From Utricularia gibba (taxonomy: Eukaryota > Streptophyta > Magnoliopsida > Lamiales > Lentibulariaceae), in the NCBI GenBank assembly GCA_002189035.1, contig NEEC01000024.1, positions 806,001 through 870,000 on the forward strand: 64,000 nucleotides of DNA. The letters run 5' to 3'. Every line of letters starts with the position of its first letter. Within the stretch, counting starts at the first letter, position 1. Both the position numbers and the translations under genes were made by a program. Shown piece after piece: positions 11,930 to 24,038 of the stretch. The notes below the pieces were generated by a model. It made no database searches. It saw only the letters and a program-made list of their open reading frames with translations, and had not been told where the DNA came from.

Positions 11930-14480
11930 ATTTGTGTTCCTCTTGTATAGGTGATTTCGATTTCAACCTAGAAATTGAAAAGGTTGCTAAGAGGAACCAC
12001 AAAAGAGCGATGGAAGCAGCAAGGTTGAGAAGACTCCATGCTGCAATATAAGTTAATTTCATCATGACAGAACAGGTGAAGACCCTAAATGAGCTTGACG
12101 CAGTTGACCATACATACAAGGGTTTGTGAATCAGGTTTTCTGATGACACTGCCAATGAATTGAAGCCATCTATAATTCATTTTCTACCTAAGTACTATGG
12201 AAAGATCGGAGAAAACCCACACGAATATCTGGATAATGTCATCGATTTGAGAGCATTCCAATTTACACTAGAGGGAAGTTCAAAAACATGGTTCAACTCG
12301 CTGAAGCCTGGAAGCATCATAGACTGATCAAGGATGAAGAAGGTATATCTCAGCAAGTATTTTCCTGCTTCCAAGGCTGAAGGGATATGAAAAGAAATTT
12401 GTGACATTGAGCAATCAAGTGGAGAATCTCTACATGAATATTAGGAGCGATTCAATCAACTGCTTGAATCCTGTCCTCATCATGGTTTTTGGTAAACGAA
12501 AAATTTCCTAATGTCGTAAAAATAGATATTCCGTTATCAAATAAATTTATAAGCCCTAATCTACACAAGATACAAATTTAGAAAACTTGTATAATGAATT
12601 TTGGGATCGATCACAAGGAGCTTGTGCTTGCTAAGTGTTTCAATAGATGTAGAATTCGGAATAATAGTGTGTCTTAGTCTAAGCTCAAACTAACAGTAGT
12701 AAACAAGTTCAGTAAACAAGATGAAGTCTCAATGCTGAAAATAACAGATACTAGTTTTAACACAGACTAATGCGAAGATGCCTTAAGGGTCTGCAAGTGG
12801 TGTGGTGCTAAGATGCCTAATTTAGTTTACCATGTTCCTATACTCACAACTTCAAATAACCTAAGTCTACCCAGGTCATTCATCATATTTTCGACTGAGT
12901 TAGTCCCAAATATCATCATTAACATTGAAAAAAGGTCTATCAGTATGCAAAGTATAGGTCTACCCGATTCTGCTGGTTCTACCCTGTACTAATACCTACT
13001 ATGCTTGCCTTGATTTGTTGGTTTACCTCAAAATCAAGCATCTTAGTTGTGAAGCTACTTGTTCCCCTACTCAGGTCTACCCATGGAATAATTAAAACAA
13101 AAACTAAGAAACAAACATAAATTATATCATTAACCCTAGACCCACATCACCATACTTCACCTTAAGGCATCCCTAAAGTTTTTAGCTATTCATATATGGA
13201 AGATAAAGCATGTGTCGTTAAGATAAACTGAAGAAAATAGCAAAGACATTGTAAAACAACAGTCAAAGTAACAAAATATTCAGCAAACTAAAGATAAAGT
13301 AGAGTGTTTTGTTCACGATCTGCTAGTGTTCACTGAATTGGGCTTTCGATGCTGTTCCTCAAGTCTTTGGTCTTCCTTCTGGAAAAATCACCTTCATCTT
13401 CCTTCCTTCGTGTTCTTCCTCTCCCCTCCTAGCGTCTGGTCGTGTTCTCCTCCTTCTCCCCTCTTCAAAAATATCTTTCTTTCTTTTCTTTTCATTTTCC
13501 AAGGTCAATACATTGTTCCTGACATTTGTACTGTTGTTGGTCTAAGCCTGCAGGTTGTAGACAGCATAACAGTGCAGTATGTCTTCTCTTTTAATGCTGC
13601 CCATTTTTCCAAATCTTTACATGCACAAAATTCATGTTTCCTCTCTGATTTTAGAACTTTGCTGCTGGACTAGAAAAAATGTTAATAACATGAAATTGGC
13701 TAAATTAAAGGATTTAGCCATTAACAGATAAAATCACATTATGTCCTAAAATTTTATAAAAATACTAAAAACTATAAGATAAACACTTAAAACATGATTT
13801 AAAAGCATAATTTTCTTATTCTAATAATAGGAAAATTAGTGTGTTATCAGTTTTCATTCTACTTCTTTGGTGAAGTATTTTTATGATGAATTTCTATATT
13901 CTGATAGAGCAATGGTGCTTTCAGCAACTGGAGGATTTTTGAGAAAAAAGACTCTAACGGCGGCTCTTCCGTTGCTTGAGGAGTTGGATGAGCACTCCAG
14001 GCATATCATTAGGAAGCAAGCTTCAAACAAGAGAATTTATTAGGTGGAGTGCAAACTAAAACCATCAAAAAGGAAGCTCAAAGAATGTTGTTGTGATGTC
14101 TGAGATGATGAATGAGCTATTTTTATTCCAAACTAAGAAAACGCCATGTGGGAACTATCGCCGACTTGGACATCTTGCTGATAAATTTCCAGAGTTCTTT
14201 CAACAGGAGCACTTTAAGGCTATGGGGGATTCAAAGCTTCAACTCAAGGGAAAATATGATCCATATTCGAACACTTACAATCCAGGTGGGAGAAATTACC
14301 CAAACTTTCATTGGAACAACAATAATAATGTGTACAAGGGAGAAAGTTCAAGGATGGGGCAAAAAAATCTCCAGCGGAATTTTCAAGAGCAGCAACAACG
14401 TTCTTTCAGTCTCCACCATTTTAAAAACAAGTCCAACAACCTCACTGCCAAAATAATGTTGGAGGAAATTCTAGGAATTC
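11930..14480 (+). pseudogene. Athila-like gag, decayed, split by a solo LTR
   Basis: Gag packages retroelement RNA in cytoplasmic particles. Conceptual translation across stops and frameshifts gives the plant retrotransposon gag core: a 'LDNVIDLRAFQFTLEG' segment, then KTWFNSL, then SKYFPASKAEGI, then SGESLHEY and ERFNQLLESCPHHGF near 12480. The reading continues beyond the solo LTR at 12490-13849 with YFYDEFLYSDRAMVLSATGG (about 13875-13935), and a Gln/Asn-rich tail follows to about 14480. Several stops (for example TGA replacing Trp in the leader, near 12323 and 12390) make it non-functional. The nearest known family is Athila, by motif order and wording. A second copy of the leader lies on the minus strand near 52740-53060. 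Confidence 0.85.
12490..13849 (-). mobile_element. Beta-family solo LTR (copy E), TSD GTTTT
   Basis: On the minus strand it starts TGATAACACAC and ends TTTCGTTTACCA. The TSD GTTTT is at 12485-12489 and 13850-13854. The insertion splits the gag codons after the CPHHG motif. It contains no internal domain. The T-rich target makes the exact left base uncertain by one. Confidence 0.92.
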
Positions 14481-14779
14481 TTTAGAAGAAATGTTGAAAA
14501 TGTTAATGGTGCAATCAACCAAAAATGAAGTGGAGAATTGACAAGCCATCAAGAATTTGGAGACTCAATTGACATTGGAGTTTGGAGAATTAACCAACAA
14601 CATCATATTCAAATTCTGGTGGAAGAATGAATTCCAGCGCCATGACATTGAGGAACATAAAGGGGAAATTAAATGGGAATTTAGTTCAATCTATGACTTA
14701 AACAGATGAGAGGCAAGAATTTCATGTTTTGGTTGAAAATAAGGAAGATGTGATGGTTCATTGGAAACCTACGAAAGTG

Positions 14780-15503
14780 AAGATCACTTAACCTCCTTTT
14801 TCTGGTAAGTTGGAGACAAAAGATGAACATGATGAGAAGGAGAAGATTTTGAAGATCTTGGGTAATACTCAACTTAATTTGAATATTTTGGACTACATTT
14901 CCCTGGTGCCACGAAGTGTCAAATATTTGAAGCACCTTTGCATGTCCAAGCCCAAGATGAAGAAAAAAGGAAATGTATTTTTAAGTGAGAGTTGTTCAAC
15001 CTTTTTAACCCAAAAACTTCCAGAAAAATGCAAGGATCCGAGTATATTTTTTTATTCCTTGCAAGATTGGAGATTTGAATATCAATGTGATGTCATAATC
15101 AGTTTATGAAGCTCTTATATTGGGACCTTTGCAAGCTTCTGGAGTACAAATTGAATTGGCAAATCAAAGTCTAATTTCTTCCAAAGGGTTGCTAGAAGAT
15201 GTCTTAATTCGAATTGAAGATATGACATTTCCAACTGATTTTAATGTGGTCAATATGCCTGCTAGAGGATCAAAGGATACTACCATAATTCTGGAAAGAA
15301 CATTTCTGAGCACATCTAATGCTATTATCAATGTGAAAATGGGGACAATTGAGTTATCTCTTGATAAAGAGAGGATTTTACTTCAGATGAAAGATGTGAC
15401 AGAGTATTCTAGTGATTTTGAAAATATTTGTTCTATGGAATCAACTGAAAGATTCTTTGAAGAACATATAGAGAGAGAAAATGATAAAAAGGAAAAAGGA
15501 TAT
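14780..15503 (+). pseudogene. Athila-like aspartic protease region, decayed
   Basis: Conceptual translation shows the segment preceding Athila proteases (ILDYISLVPRSVKYLKHLC at about 14880-14942, then KLPEKCKDPSIF near 15015-15050). A retroviral-type aspartic protease follows: GPLQASGVQIELANQS at 15123-15170, LLEDVLIRIEDMTFPTDFNV, then ILERTFLSTSNAIINV at 15288-15335. The active-site strand is damaged: the expected D-L-G-A-S is reduced to D-L followed directly by N-I-N-V-M, and a TAA and a frameshift lie beside it. The enzyme cannot be active. A beta solo LTR interrupts the frame at 15503. Confidence 0.8.
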
Positions 15504-16902
15504 TGATAACACACGAATTTTCCTATTATTAGAGTAAGAAAATTATACTTTTGAATCATGTTTTAAGTGTTTATCTTATAGTTTTTAGTATTTTCACCAA
15601 ATTCTAGGACATAATGCGATTTTATGTGTTAATGGGCTAAATCCTTTGATTTAGCCCATCGCATGTTATTAACATTTTTCTAATCCAGCAGCAAAGTTCT
15701 AAAATTAGGGAGGATACATGAATTTCGTGCATTTAGAGATTTGGAAGAAGGGGCACAAGACACAAGGAGGAGACATGATTAATATTCAACCGCCTACAGT
15801 CTGTAGGTTCAGGCCAGGAACAGTACGAATGTCAGAAACAGTGGATTGATTTTGAAAAATGGAAAAAAGATGTGAAGATATTTTTGAAGAGAAGAGAAGA
15901 GAAGAAGAGAGGAGAGAGATCCAAGGAGGGGCTTCTCCCCCAACACGACGAGTACTGAACCAGGAGAGGAGAGGAAGATCTTCATCCTCAAGAACAGCAT
16001 AAGAGCCCAGTCTAGCGCTACTGTTCCGGCTAGGGAACAGTAGCAGACGGAAATCAGAACTCTTATTGCTTTATTTTCGTTTGTTAATGCTTTCAGTTTC
16101 TACAACCAACTCTTTCATGATGTTCTTGACATTTTCGTTGCTTTATGTTAATGTTATCATGTTTTACCTTCAAAGCATGAGTAGCTAAACCCTAGGAGTG
16201 CCTTGAGGTGAAGCATGGTGGTGGGGTCTAAGAATCTTAATAAAATTTATCATTCTTCTTTAGTTCTTGTTTCTATCAAACCATTGGTAGACCTAAGGAG
16301 GGGAACAAGTAGCTTCACAATTTAGATGCTCGATTTAGAGGTAGACCAATAAATCAAGACGTGAGCAATAGGTGTTAGTCCGGGGTGGAACCAATAGAAC
16401 CGGGTAGACCTAGTTCTATATGCTTTGCATGCGGGTAGACCTAATTGCAATGTTGGTGATGATATAAAGGACTAGCTTAGCCGAAAGTATGGTGAATGAC
16501 CTGGGTAGACTTAGGTTATTTGAAGTTGTGAGTATGGGAACATGGTAGATTAAATTAGGGATTTTGACACTACACCACCTACAGACCCTTAAGACACCTT
16601 AGTATTATTCCGAGTTAGAACCAGTACTTGTTACCTTAGCGTTAAGACCTAATATTGTCTACTTATCTTGTTTACCGAACTTGTTTACCACTATTGGTCC
16701 GAGCTTAGACTAAGACTTCTTGTTATCTCGAATTATGCATTTACTAAAACACTTAGCAAGCACAAGCTCTTCATGATCGACCCCGACATCCACTATACAA
16801 GTTTTCCAAATTTGTATTTTGTGTAGATTAGGGATTATAAATTTATTTGATATGGATTTTCTATTTTTATTGCAACGATATTAGGAAAATTTTCGTTTAT
16901 CA
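15504..16902 (+). mobile_element. Beta-family solo LTR (copy D), TSD GATAT
   Basis: This is a complete 1,399-bp LTR starting TGATAACACACG and ending TTCGTTTATCA. GATAT lies at 15499-15503 and 16903-16907. The Athila reading frame resumes exactly at the duplicated GATAT, which makes it a clean insertion and the reference for the beta family. It includes a GA-rich purine tract near 15840-15925. Confidence 0.95.
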
Positions 16903-17225
16903 GATATGAAGAAGTATTTGTTAAAGAATCAAATGTTGAGGTGAAGACGGGGCATTTGAATGCTGTAGAAGTTGAACCAGAAGATAGATGTGTGAATTTC
17001 AAGCCTTCTGTAGCTCACATGAAACAGGTTTTGATTGATATTGAGAAGAAAAATTCCAGAGTTAGTCTTATCATGGACCAAGAATCAACATTGCTTGAAG
17101 GATTCATCCAAAATCCAAAAGAAATTTTGGATAATGTTAAAAGGGAGAATGTTGGTATTAATTATTTCAAGAAAATTGACGGATCTGAAGATGCTTACAT
17201 GGAATATGAGGATTCATTCCTATAG
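16903..17225 (+). pseudogene. Athila-like spacer between protease and RT, continuation
   Basis: The open frame continues that of the protease region once the solo LTR and one GATAT copy are removed, and runs to TAG at 17223. The peptide is acidic and lysine-rich (for example RCVNFKPSVAHMKQVLIDI) with no domain I can name, consistent with the variable linker before reverse transcriptase. It ends at the junction with an inverted pol block. Confidence 0.6.
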
Positions 17226-17227
17226 CT

Positions 17228-18632
17228 CTTCCAGTTCTTCATGCCAAACCTGGGTAGAATGATCTTTTTGAAGAGATTAATTATAGCTCTTCCATCGATT
17301 CCTGGAACTGTAAAAGCTTCTACCCATTTTGAGACATAATCCACCACCACAAGAATTTGGGTATTGCCATGAGATGAAAGAAAAGGACCCATAAAATCCA
17401 GACCTGAAACATAAAAAATTTCCACCTCCAGAATATATGTCATAGGTTCTTCATGTCTTTTGCACATATAACCCGCATGCTGACATGGCTTGTATACTTG
17501 AATAAATGCCCTCACATCTTGGTTCATGGTGAGCCAATAAAATTCAGATTGAAGAATTTTGAAAAGCGTATTGGAGGATGTTGCATGTCCTCCATATGGT
17601 GATGAATGACAGTGCCAAATAATGTCTCTTACCTCCTCTGGGAGTAAGCATCTTCTGATGATTCCATCAGCACACTGTTTGAAAAGCATAGGTTCCTCCC
17701 AAAAATAATATCTTGCTTGTGCAAGAAAGCACTTCCGCTCATTGAAGTTCAGATTCTGGGGCAAGACACCTCTAGCAAGATAGTTCACTAAATCAGCATA
17801 ACATGGTAGAGTTGTATCTAGGATAGCTAGGATATCTTTGTTGGGAAAGAATCATCAATAGATGACTACCCCACACTTGTTTCAGTCCATAGGCATGACA
17901 AATGATCAGCTACTCTATTTTTCTTGCCCTTTTTTTCATTAATTTCAAGATCAAATTTTTGGAGAAGTAGTATCCATCTAATCAACCCGAGCTTTGATTC
18001 CTGCTTGCTCAAAAGGTATTTCAAGGTAGCATGATCCATATGAACAATTACCTTAGCACTCACCAAGTAGGATCTGAATTTTTCATTGACGAAGACAATT
18101 GCTAGCAATTCCTTTTATATGGTTGTGTAGTTCCTTTGGGCTGCATTGATAGTTTTGCTAGTATAATAAATCACATGAATTACCTTGTCTTTTTTGTACC
18201 CTAGAACAGCCCCTAAAGCACAATCACTAACATCACACATCAGCTCAAATGGTAAGGACCAATCTAGTGATTGAATAATAGGTGAAGTAACAAGAGTTTG
18301 CTTCAGCGTGTTGAAGGCATGCACGCATTCTACATCAAAACAAAATTTCGTGTATTGCGCAAGCAGCATTGTTAGTGGTCGAGAAATGTGAGAAAAATTA
18401 GTAATAAATCTCTAATAAAACCATGTATGCCCCAAGAAGTTTTCTGATCCCTTTTACTGTAGTTGGTGCTGGTAATTTTTCAATCACCTCAATTTTTGTT
18501 GGATCCACTTGAATGTCTTTGGATGAAATGTAATGTCCAAGCACAATGCCTTCTTCTACCATAAAATGACATTTCTCCCAATTGAGCACCAAGTTGCACT
18601 CAATACACCTCTCCAAAATGATGCCTAGGTTC
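17228..18632 (-). pseudogene. Athila-like RT (C-terminal part), RNase H and integrase, inverted and decayed
   Basis: Read from 18632 down, the order is: the end of reverse transcriptase (CNLVLNWEKCHFMVEEGIVLGH at about 18601-18536; KIEVIEKLPAPTTVKGIRKL), the RT-RNase H connection (FDVECVHAFNTLKQTL; LPFELMCDVSDCALGAVLG at about 18258-18202), RNase H (KFRSYLVSAKVIVHMDHATL at about 18083-18024; ADHLSCL), the integrase zinc-binding HHCC region (YGGHATSSNTLFKILQSEFYW; CQHAG) and the integrase core start (LDFMGPFLSSHGNTQILVVV). Frameshifts (near 18410 and 18110) and stops break it. The catalytic YxDD part of RT is missing, and integrase stops before its second catalytic Asp. Its orientation is opposite to the gag-protease part, so it is either an inversion or a second truncated copy. 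Confidence 0.88.
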
Positions 18633-19435
18633 TATGAACATGAATCAAAATCAGCCTCATAAACAGATATATCAAGGCCCAAATTCACATGTTATGAGCT
18701 TAGGCCTTGATGACATGTTTCCAAAAAAGGAACATAAGGCTCTATTATCTTATCAACTTAAACTCATAGGGAGATTAGATATAGTATAGTGAAAATCACA
18801 TAGGAAGAGGTAAGACAAAAGAAAGTCATTCACATAGCATAGTAAGTGTGGTATGGACAACATGTTTAGTTTAACTAATACTACTCCCTACATAGACTCA
18901 ATGTTTAAAGAACTCGTAAAGACACTCTAGAAACACAAGGATTAATTTTTGCACCAAAAATGACCGGTAATGAGGTTCCTTCCCCAATGACTTGGATCAC
19001 AGCACCTAATCCTGTCTTTCCTCCTCATTTCCTGAAATAATTAGTGGTCTAGGCACTGAATGCAATGCAAAAAATCAAGAAGGCCATGTAGAGCAAGTAT
19101 GTAACCATTCAGAATAAAGTCTCACTAGAAAACATGAAGTATAGGCAGCAACACTAACATATCATGAGTCCATTAACTATGTGACCATTAATGTGTATGG
19201 TTGCACTCTCTTGATCTCAATAAGTTCAGTTTGGCAACCTTAGAAACGAAGATCAAAATGTTTCTTTTGGCTTTGGTCTTATGATACCAGTAGAGGGGTG
19301 CCACCCCCTTTACCAACTTCATATAGTTACAGCCCTTTTTTCCTTTCCTTTCAATTCCTCAACCTCATTCTATTTGGTGGCTAAATCTCCATAAGGATTG
19401 CCTCAAGCATGCTTGACATATAGGAATGTATATCC
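18633..19435. other. Unassigned, probably Athila 3' internal region
   Basis: This is non-coding sequence between the pol remnant and a gamma LTR start. Athila elements often carry a long region here between integrase and the 3' LTR. I see no env-like frame and no clear polypurine tract before 19436. Confidence 0.35.
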
Positions 19436-19939
19436 TGATAACACATATTTTTGAGTGTTTAGGAGTAGGAAAATGTCTAATATTTTACCACAAAACTCAA
19501 GTTCTAGCATGAATTTCTATGCTTTTGTGACTAGTACAACAGTCGTGCATTTTATTCCTAATTGAGACTAAAGCTCTGTTTGGAATTCATTCATTTAAAT
19601 TGCTTCAAAAAAGTATTTTTTTTTTTAAAAGCATTCTTCCAATAGCAAAAAGTGTTTGTTATACTTCAATTCTGAAAAATCTAAAATCTATTTGATAAAA
19701 TCAACTCTAAAAAGGTAACTTTTATTTTAATTACCATTTTACCCTTTTATATTTTAAGTATATATTAAAAAAATGAAAGACTATCCAAGTTATCCATCTT
19801 CTTTCTTAGGGTTTGTCGATTGGGCATCCACCTTCATACAATGAATTTTTCTTGGATTGAAGACTGTCGACACTTTCATTGGTAATGATCATTTTCAAAA
19901 ACTAATTATTTTTATTTCTTGGATTAATTTTCAGTAAGC

Positions 19940-21260
19940 TTGGAGAAAATGGTTGAAAAAATTGTTGCGAGTGTTTCATCGTTAATTGCTCAATGTTACC
20001 AGAATCGGATACGCATATTGCCATGTAAAACTAGGAAGTATTCGGGAGCTGAAATGTTAAAAGATTTGTTAAATGGAAATCCAATAAGATGCTACAACAA
20101 GTTATGGATGAGTACTCATGTTTTTCACCACATTTGTGAGTTGTTGAGAAGTTATTATGGTTTGAAACCTATTGGTAATCTTTCAATCATGGAACAAGTT
20201 GCTCATTTTCTTTAATATGTTGACCAAGCTCATAATCAGCATCACCTTGCTGAGGAATATCAGCATTCAAGTATGATATTTATTTAATATGCTCTGAAGT
20301 GTTTTTAGTAGGTATTTTGTGGATAAATGATTCATTTTATATAGTATAGCATGGACAATTAATAGATCAATACGTTCAGTTGCTCAAGCTTGTTTGAAGA
20401 TGTCTAAGGATTTGATTTATTTGTTTCGACCTCATAATATGACCCTCTGGAAATTCAAAATGATGATCGTTATGCTCGATATTTTCAGGTTATCTACTAA
20501 ATCTTAAACAATCTTTGTTGTTGATATCATGGTCTAATTTACTTCAGAGGCAATAGATGGCACTCATGTTGATGCTATCCTTCCACCTAAAAGACAGATT
20601 CCATTTATTTGGAGGAAAGGAAAACCGACTCAACATTATGGCTGTGTGTGATTTTAATCTTTGTTTCACCTTTGTTGCTGCTGATTCGGAGGGTGCAGCC
20701 CATGATTCACGTGTGCTTAATGCTGTCATTTTTTATTCACAATCTAGATTCCAAATGCCACCACAAGGTGAAGTGATTAATGCTTATTATAGTTATAAGA
20801 GTAATGATTCTAATGTTTATATGCTGGAAAATACTATCTTGTGGACTCTTGATATGCAAATAGGAAAGGATTTTTAGCTCCATATAGGAGGGAAAGATAT
20901 CATCTTCCAGAATTTCATCGAAATCCTTCAGTTAAAAATGGAAGAGAACTATTCAATTTCAAATATTCATCACTTCGAAGTTCAATTGAAAGATCATTTG
21001 GAATATGAAAGAAGAAATTCAAGCTAGTAACTAGCTTTTCTTCACACTTATCTTGGAAGACATAAGTTAGGTTTGTGATCATCACAATGGCTCTACAAAA
21101 TTTTATTCGAATCATGAATACTGATGATCTGGACTTTTTAGCTGATTTGGAAGAGTATGATGACCAAGATCCCATTGATGTTTCAAATGATAATCAAGAT
21201 GATTCAATGGATTTTTTAAGAGATATGATCCGAATGAAGATGGAAGCAGACAGAAGTTAA
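19940..21260 (+). pseudogene. PIF/Harbinger transposase (DDE_Tnp_4 type), decayed
   Basis: The enzyme would cut and paste the element. The N-terminal part opens at 19940 and shows YNKLWMSTHVFHHICELLRS and a YGL..IGNLSIMEQVAHFL segment, then a TAA near 20213. The catalytic part shows AIDGTHVDAILPP (first Asp, near 20550), an internal frameshift near 20640, ADSEGAAHDSRVLNAVI (second Asp, near 20690-20735), and a VDS-stop-YANRKGFLAPYR stretch near 20845-20890 holding the third acidic residue; there TGA replaces an expected Gly codon. A C-terminal acidic tail ends at 21260. All three acidic positions are visible, but at least two stops and one frameshift break the gene. Confidence 0.88.
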
Positions 21261-21944
21261 AGGCATTTCGTTAGTTAAAATCTAGTGTTTTTCATTGTTT
21301 GTTTTTCAAAACTTTTTTATATGATAGCTACAATCTTATTTTTAGTTTCATCTTTTTGGATTTTTGTTAATAGTCTGTTGCTATATATTCTTCATTTGTT
21401 TAGTAGTTCATAAACATTATGCCAATGGAATTGTAGAAGTTTGAGTATTTCCTTTTAAACATCTCTTGAATGAAGTTTGAGTTCAAACCTCAGCTCAGAA
21501 GCAGTAGGTACATGTGTAAAACACCTCATGACAATCCCATGATAAGCCACTTGGTTATATGAAGAGAGCATTAAAGAAAAGCAAGGACAACATTGATTTG
21601 AAAGGGAACAAGTGTCTTCATATCAGAGCTACTCATCCTCTAAAGCAAAGTCCATCACATTGACTTTATCATTTGGTAGCATGTCACGATAGCAATGAGA
21701 AAGATGGTCAAAGCTCTAGTTTTCCTCCTAAGTACACCTTCCCACACTTGCTTTCCTATGACAAAATGAGCAACCCACCGCCAAATTCTAATCCCCTCAT
21801 TTAATATTATTTTTGTTACATGCTAGATAAAAAAAAACTATACATCAGCAGTAGACTCAAGTTTGAAATATGCATAATACATTATAATCAAAAATAATAA
21901 TAGTCACAAAACAATTCAAAAGTTCACAGATTATTCTTCTTCAT
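21261..21944. other. Gene-free middle of Harbinger 1
   Basis: AT-rich sequence between the 3' ends of the converging transposase and Myb-like genes. I see no coding frame; it probably holds both 3' ends. Confidence 0.5.
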
Positions 21945-23181
21945 TTAAAAATAATGAATATCAAAATCATACTTTAGATAGCCTACTCTCTCTGCATTGT
22001 CTTTCGCTAACAACCAAATATTGTGTTTGGCTTCCACAGCAAACATTGACATTGCGTGCACATATAACTCACTCCCGAATGCAACTTCAGTGCAACTTTC
22101 TAAGATATCCAAAAATGTACTTATCTCTTTTTTCTCATGATCTCCAACAAACTTGTCTCTTGATGGCCCGACAACTTCTGCCATCTTCTCCAATGCCTTA
22201 GCAATCGCATTACATTCACTTGCCCTTGGACGTTTTTTTTGTTGGCTCTGGCTCTTCTAATAGGTGATTTCAATCCACTTTGGCTGCACGGTTGAGTTGG
22301 CGTGGTCTCTTGTGGCGAGATATCAATGTCGTCATCAAAATCAATGTTCTCAAAATCTCCAACTGTGCCTTTTTCTTCATCTGGTGAATTACATGAAAAG
22401 TGACCAGAAGTTGGATAAGCTACTGAATCTCTTGTCACCAAGATGTCATTAAAGGGAATTTCTTGCTCATCCATCAAGATAGTAGGACCTTTTTTATAGC
22501 ATCTCGCAGTCTTCTTAGCCTGTAACACAATTAGATCTTGACATTATGCTGAAGATTTTGCTGCTATATTATGCATCAATTTAAAAAAAAAAAATCCTAG
22601 ACTAAGCACGTATGAAGATAAAAAAATGAAAGTAAGAAGTTATCCATATTCTACAATTAAAAAAAATAATATCATCAAAAAATAAACCAAAAAACCATTT
22701 CACAATGAAAATAATTCCATCAATAATTCCACAACATTATATGTCACACATATGAATCAAAGCTTATTAAACACTACATGAGTACCTAACTTTTATAAAA
22801 AAAAAAAAAAAAAACCAGACTTGATTCAAGTGCATGTAGTTAATATACAAAAAACCAAAACATTACCTTCAGGTATTCAATCAACCAAGCATCCGGCATA
22901 TCAATGCCTCCATTAGGCTTAAAACCAATTCCAGTCTGTTTTGTCAACTTAACCCACACATCCCAACCGGTTTTCAACTTATCCCATTTGTTCCTCAATT
23001 GCTTTCGAGAAAAATTCTTACCGGATAAAGAATTAAAATTCGTAATGACATTTGCCCATCCTGTTTTATTGAAATTTTTAATAGACTTGTTTCCTACACG
23101 AACCTCTACAACACATACCCTAATAAAAAATTTGACCAATTTTGGATCAGCCCATAAAGCACAATCCTCATCTCCTTCCAC
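21945..23181 (-). pseudogene. Myb/SANT-like protein of Harbinger 1
   Basis: In PIF/Harbinger elements this second protein binds DNA and helps the transposase into the nucleus. Exon 1 (23181-22867, 105 codons) opens at ATG and carries the Myb/SANT-like fold with WADPKLVKFFIRVCVVEV, NFNKTGWANVITNFN, and FSRKQLRNKWDKLKTGWDVW. It ends at a GT donor (GTAATG). A canonical acceptor leads in phase to exon 2 (22519-21945), which has a Ser/Asp-rich linker, a basic patch and a C-terminal helical region (EISTFLDILESC; VGYLKYDFDIHYF). The frame shifts inside an A8 run at 22233-22240 (minus strand), where A9 would keep it open. Apart from that the gene looks intact, so an assembly error is possible. Confidence 0.85.
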
Positions 23182-24038
23182 TGAACCATAAAATCAAGAA
23201 ATTTGGACAAAAAAGTTGGAATGAGAAAGAGGTGAGAATGAAGAAGAAAGAGAATTATGTTAAAGAATTACCAAGAACCCTAACTTGATGTGAATGTGAG
23301 AAATGAGGAAAAACATCAATATAAATGGTCACAAAAACCAAAAAGGGTAATCGGAATTTTATACATACGAAGCTTCCAAAATCTAAAAAAAGCTGGGGCA
23401 GAAGCTTCAATGTTTTTTTTGAAGCTCTCTGAAATTTTTGCTCCTTTTCTAGCAAAATTTTATACTGTTTGATAACAATTTGATTTTTTAAATTACTTTT
23501 TAAAAGGAGAATCACTTCCAAACAAATCTTAATTTATAATTTAGTCCCACCGTTAGTTTTAATTGTTGTTTGGAGCAATGCAGCAATTGTCAGCCAACTC
23601 AATTCAATAGGAGCCAAAAATAGCACAGTAAAATTGCAGAAGATAAGAATAAAAAGTTAAAGTAAGTACAATTAAATCCCAAGAAAGAGAAGAAAGGGAT
23701 TTTTGGAAATGATAGGAGAGAGAAGAGATATTGATCCTTGAACCTTGCGTCACACAGAAATTCCGGGGGGGGTGGAGGGAGGATTTGAAGAAAAATCGTA
23801 AGAACACACAAAAGAACAAGGAAGATGATTCAGAAGCAAAAAAGCTCTACTTTGAAGATTTCTTCCGCTCTTGAAGAACAATATTCCTAGTTTAGAACAA
23901 TTCCATCTTTACTATGTGAACTATTTACTTTTTCTGTTTCTGTTATGTACTATTTGTTGTTGTTTGACTTTGACATCAGAATGTTGCTTAGTATATGTTA
24001 TAAAAATGCTTTCTTTTCCCTTATCATGAGTAGCTAAT

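Larger units (their letters stand above)
19572..23529 (+). mobile_element. PIF/Harbinger transposon 1, TSD TAA
   Basis: Terminal inverted repeats AGCTCTGTTTGGAA (left) and AGATTTGTTTGGAA (right, reverse complement) match at 12 of 14 positions. The TSD TAA is at 19569-19571 and 23530-23532. PIF/Harbinger elements are known for 3-bp TTA/TAA duplications and for two genes, a DDE transposase and a Myb/SANT-like protein. Both are here, transposase on plus and Myb on minus, converging. Both are broken, so the copy is not autonomous. Confidence 0.93.

Noticed and set aside
13326-13673. 115-codon open frame in beta copy E
   Set aside because: Lies entirely in a solo LTR in the opposite orientation and is created by the pyrimidine-rich strand of its GA-rich tract.
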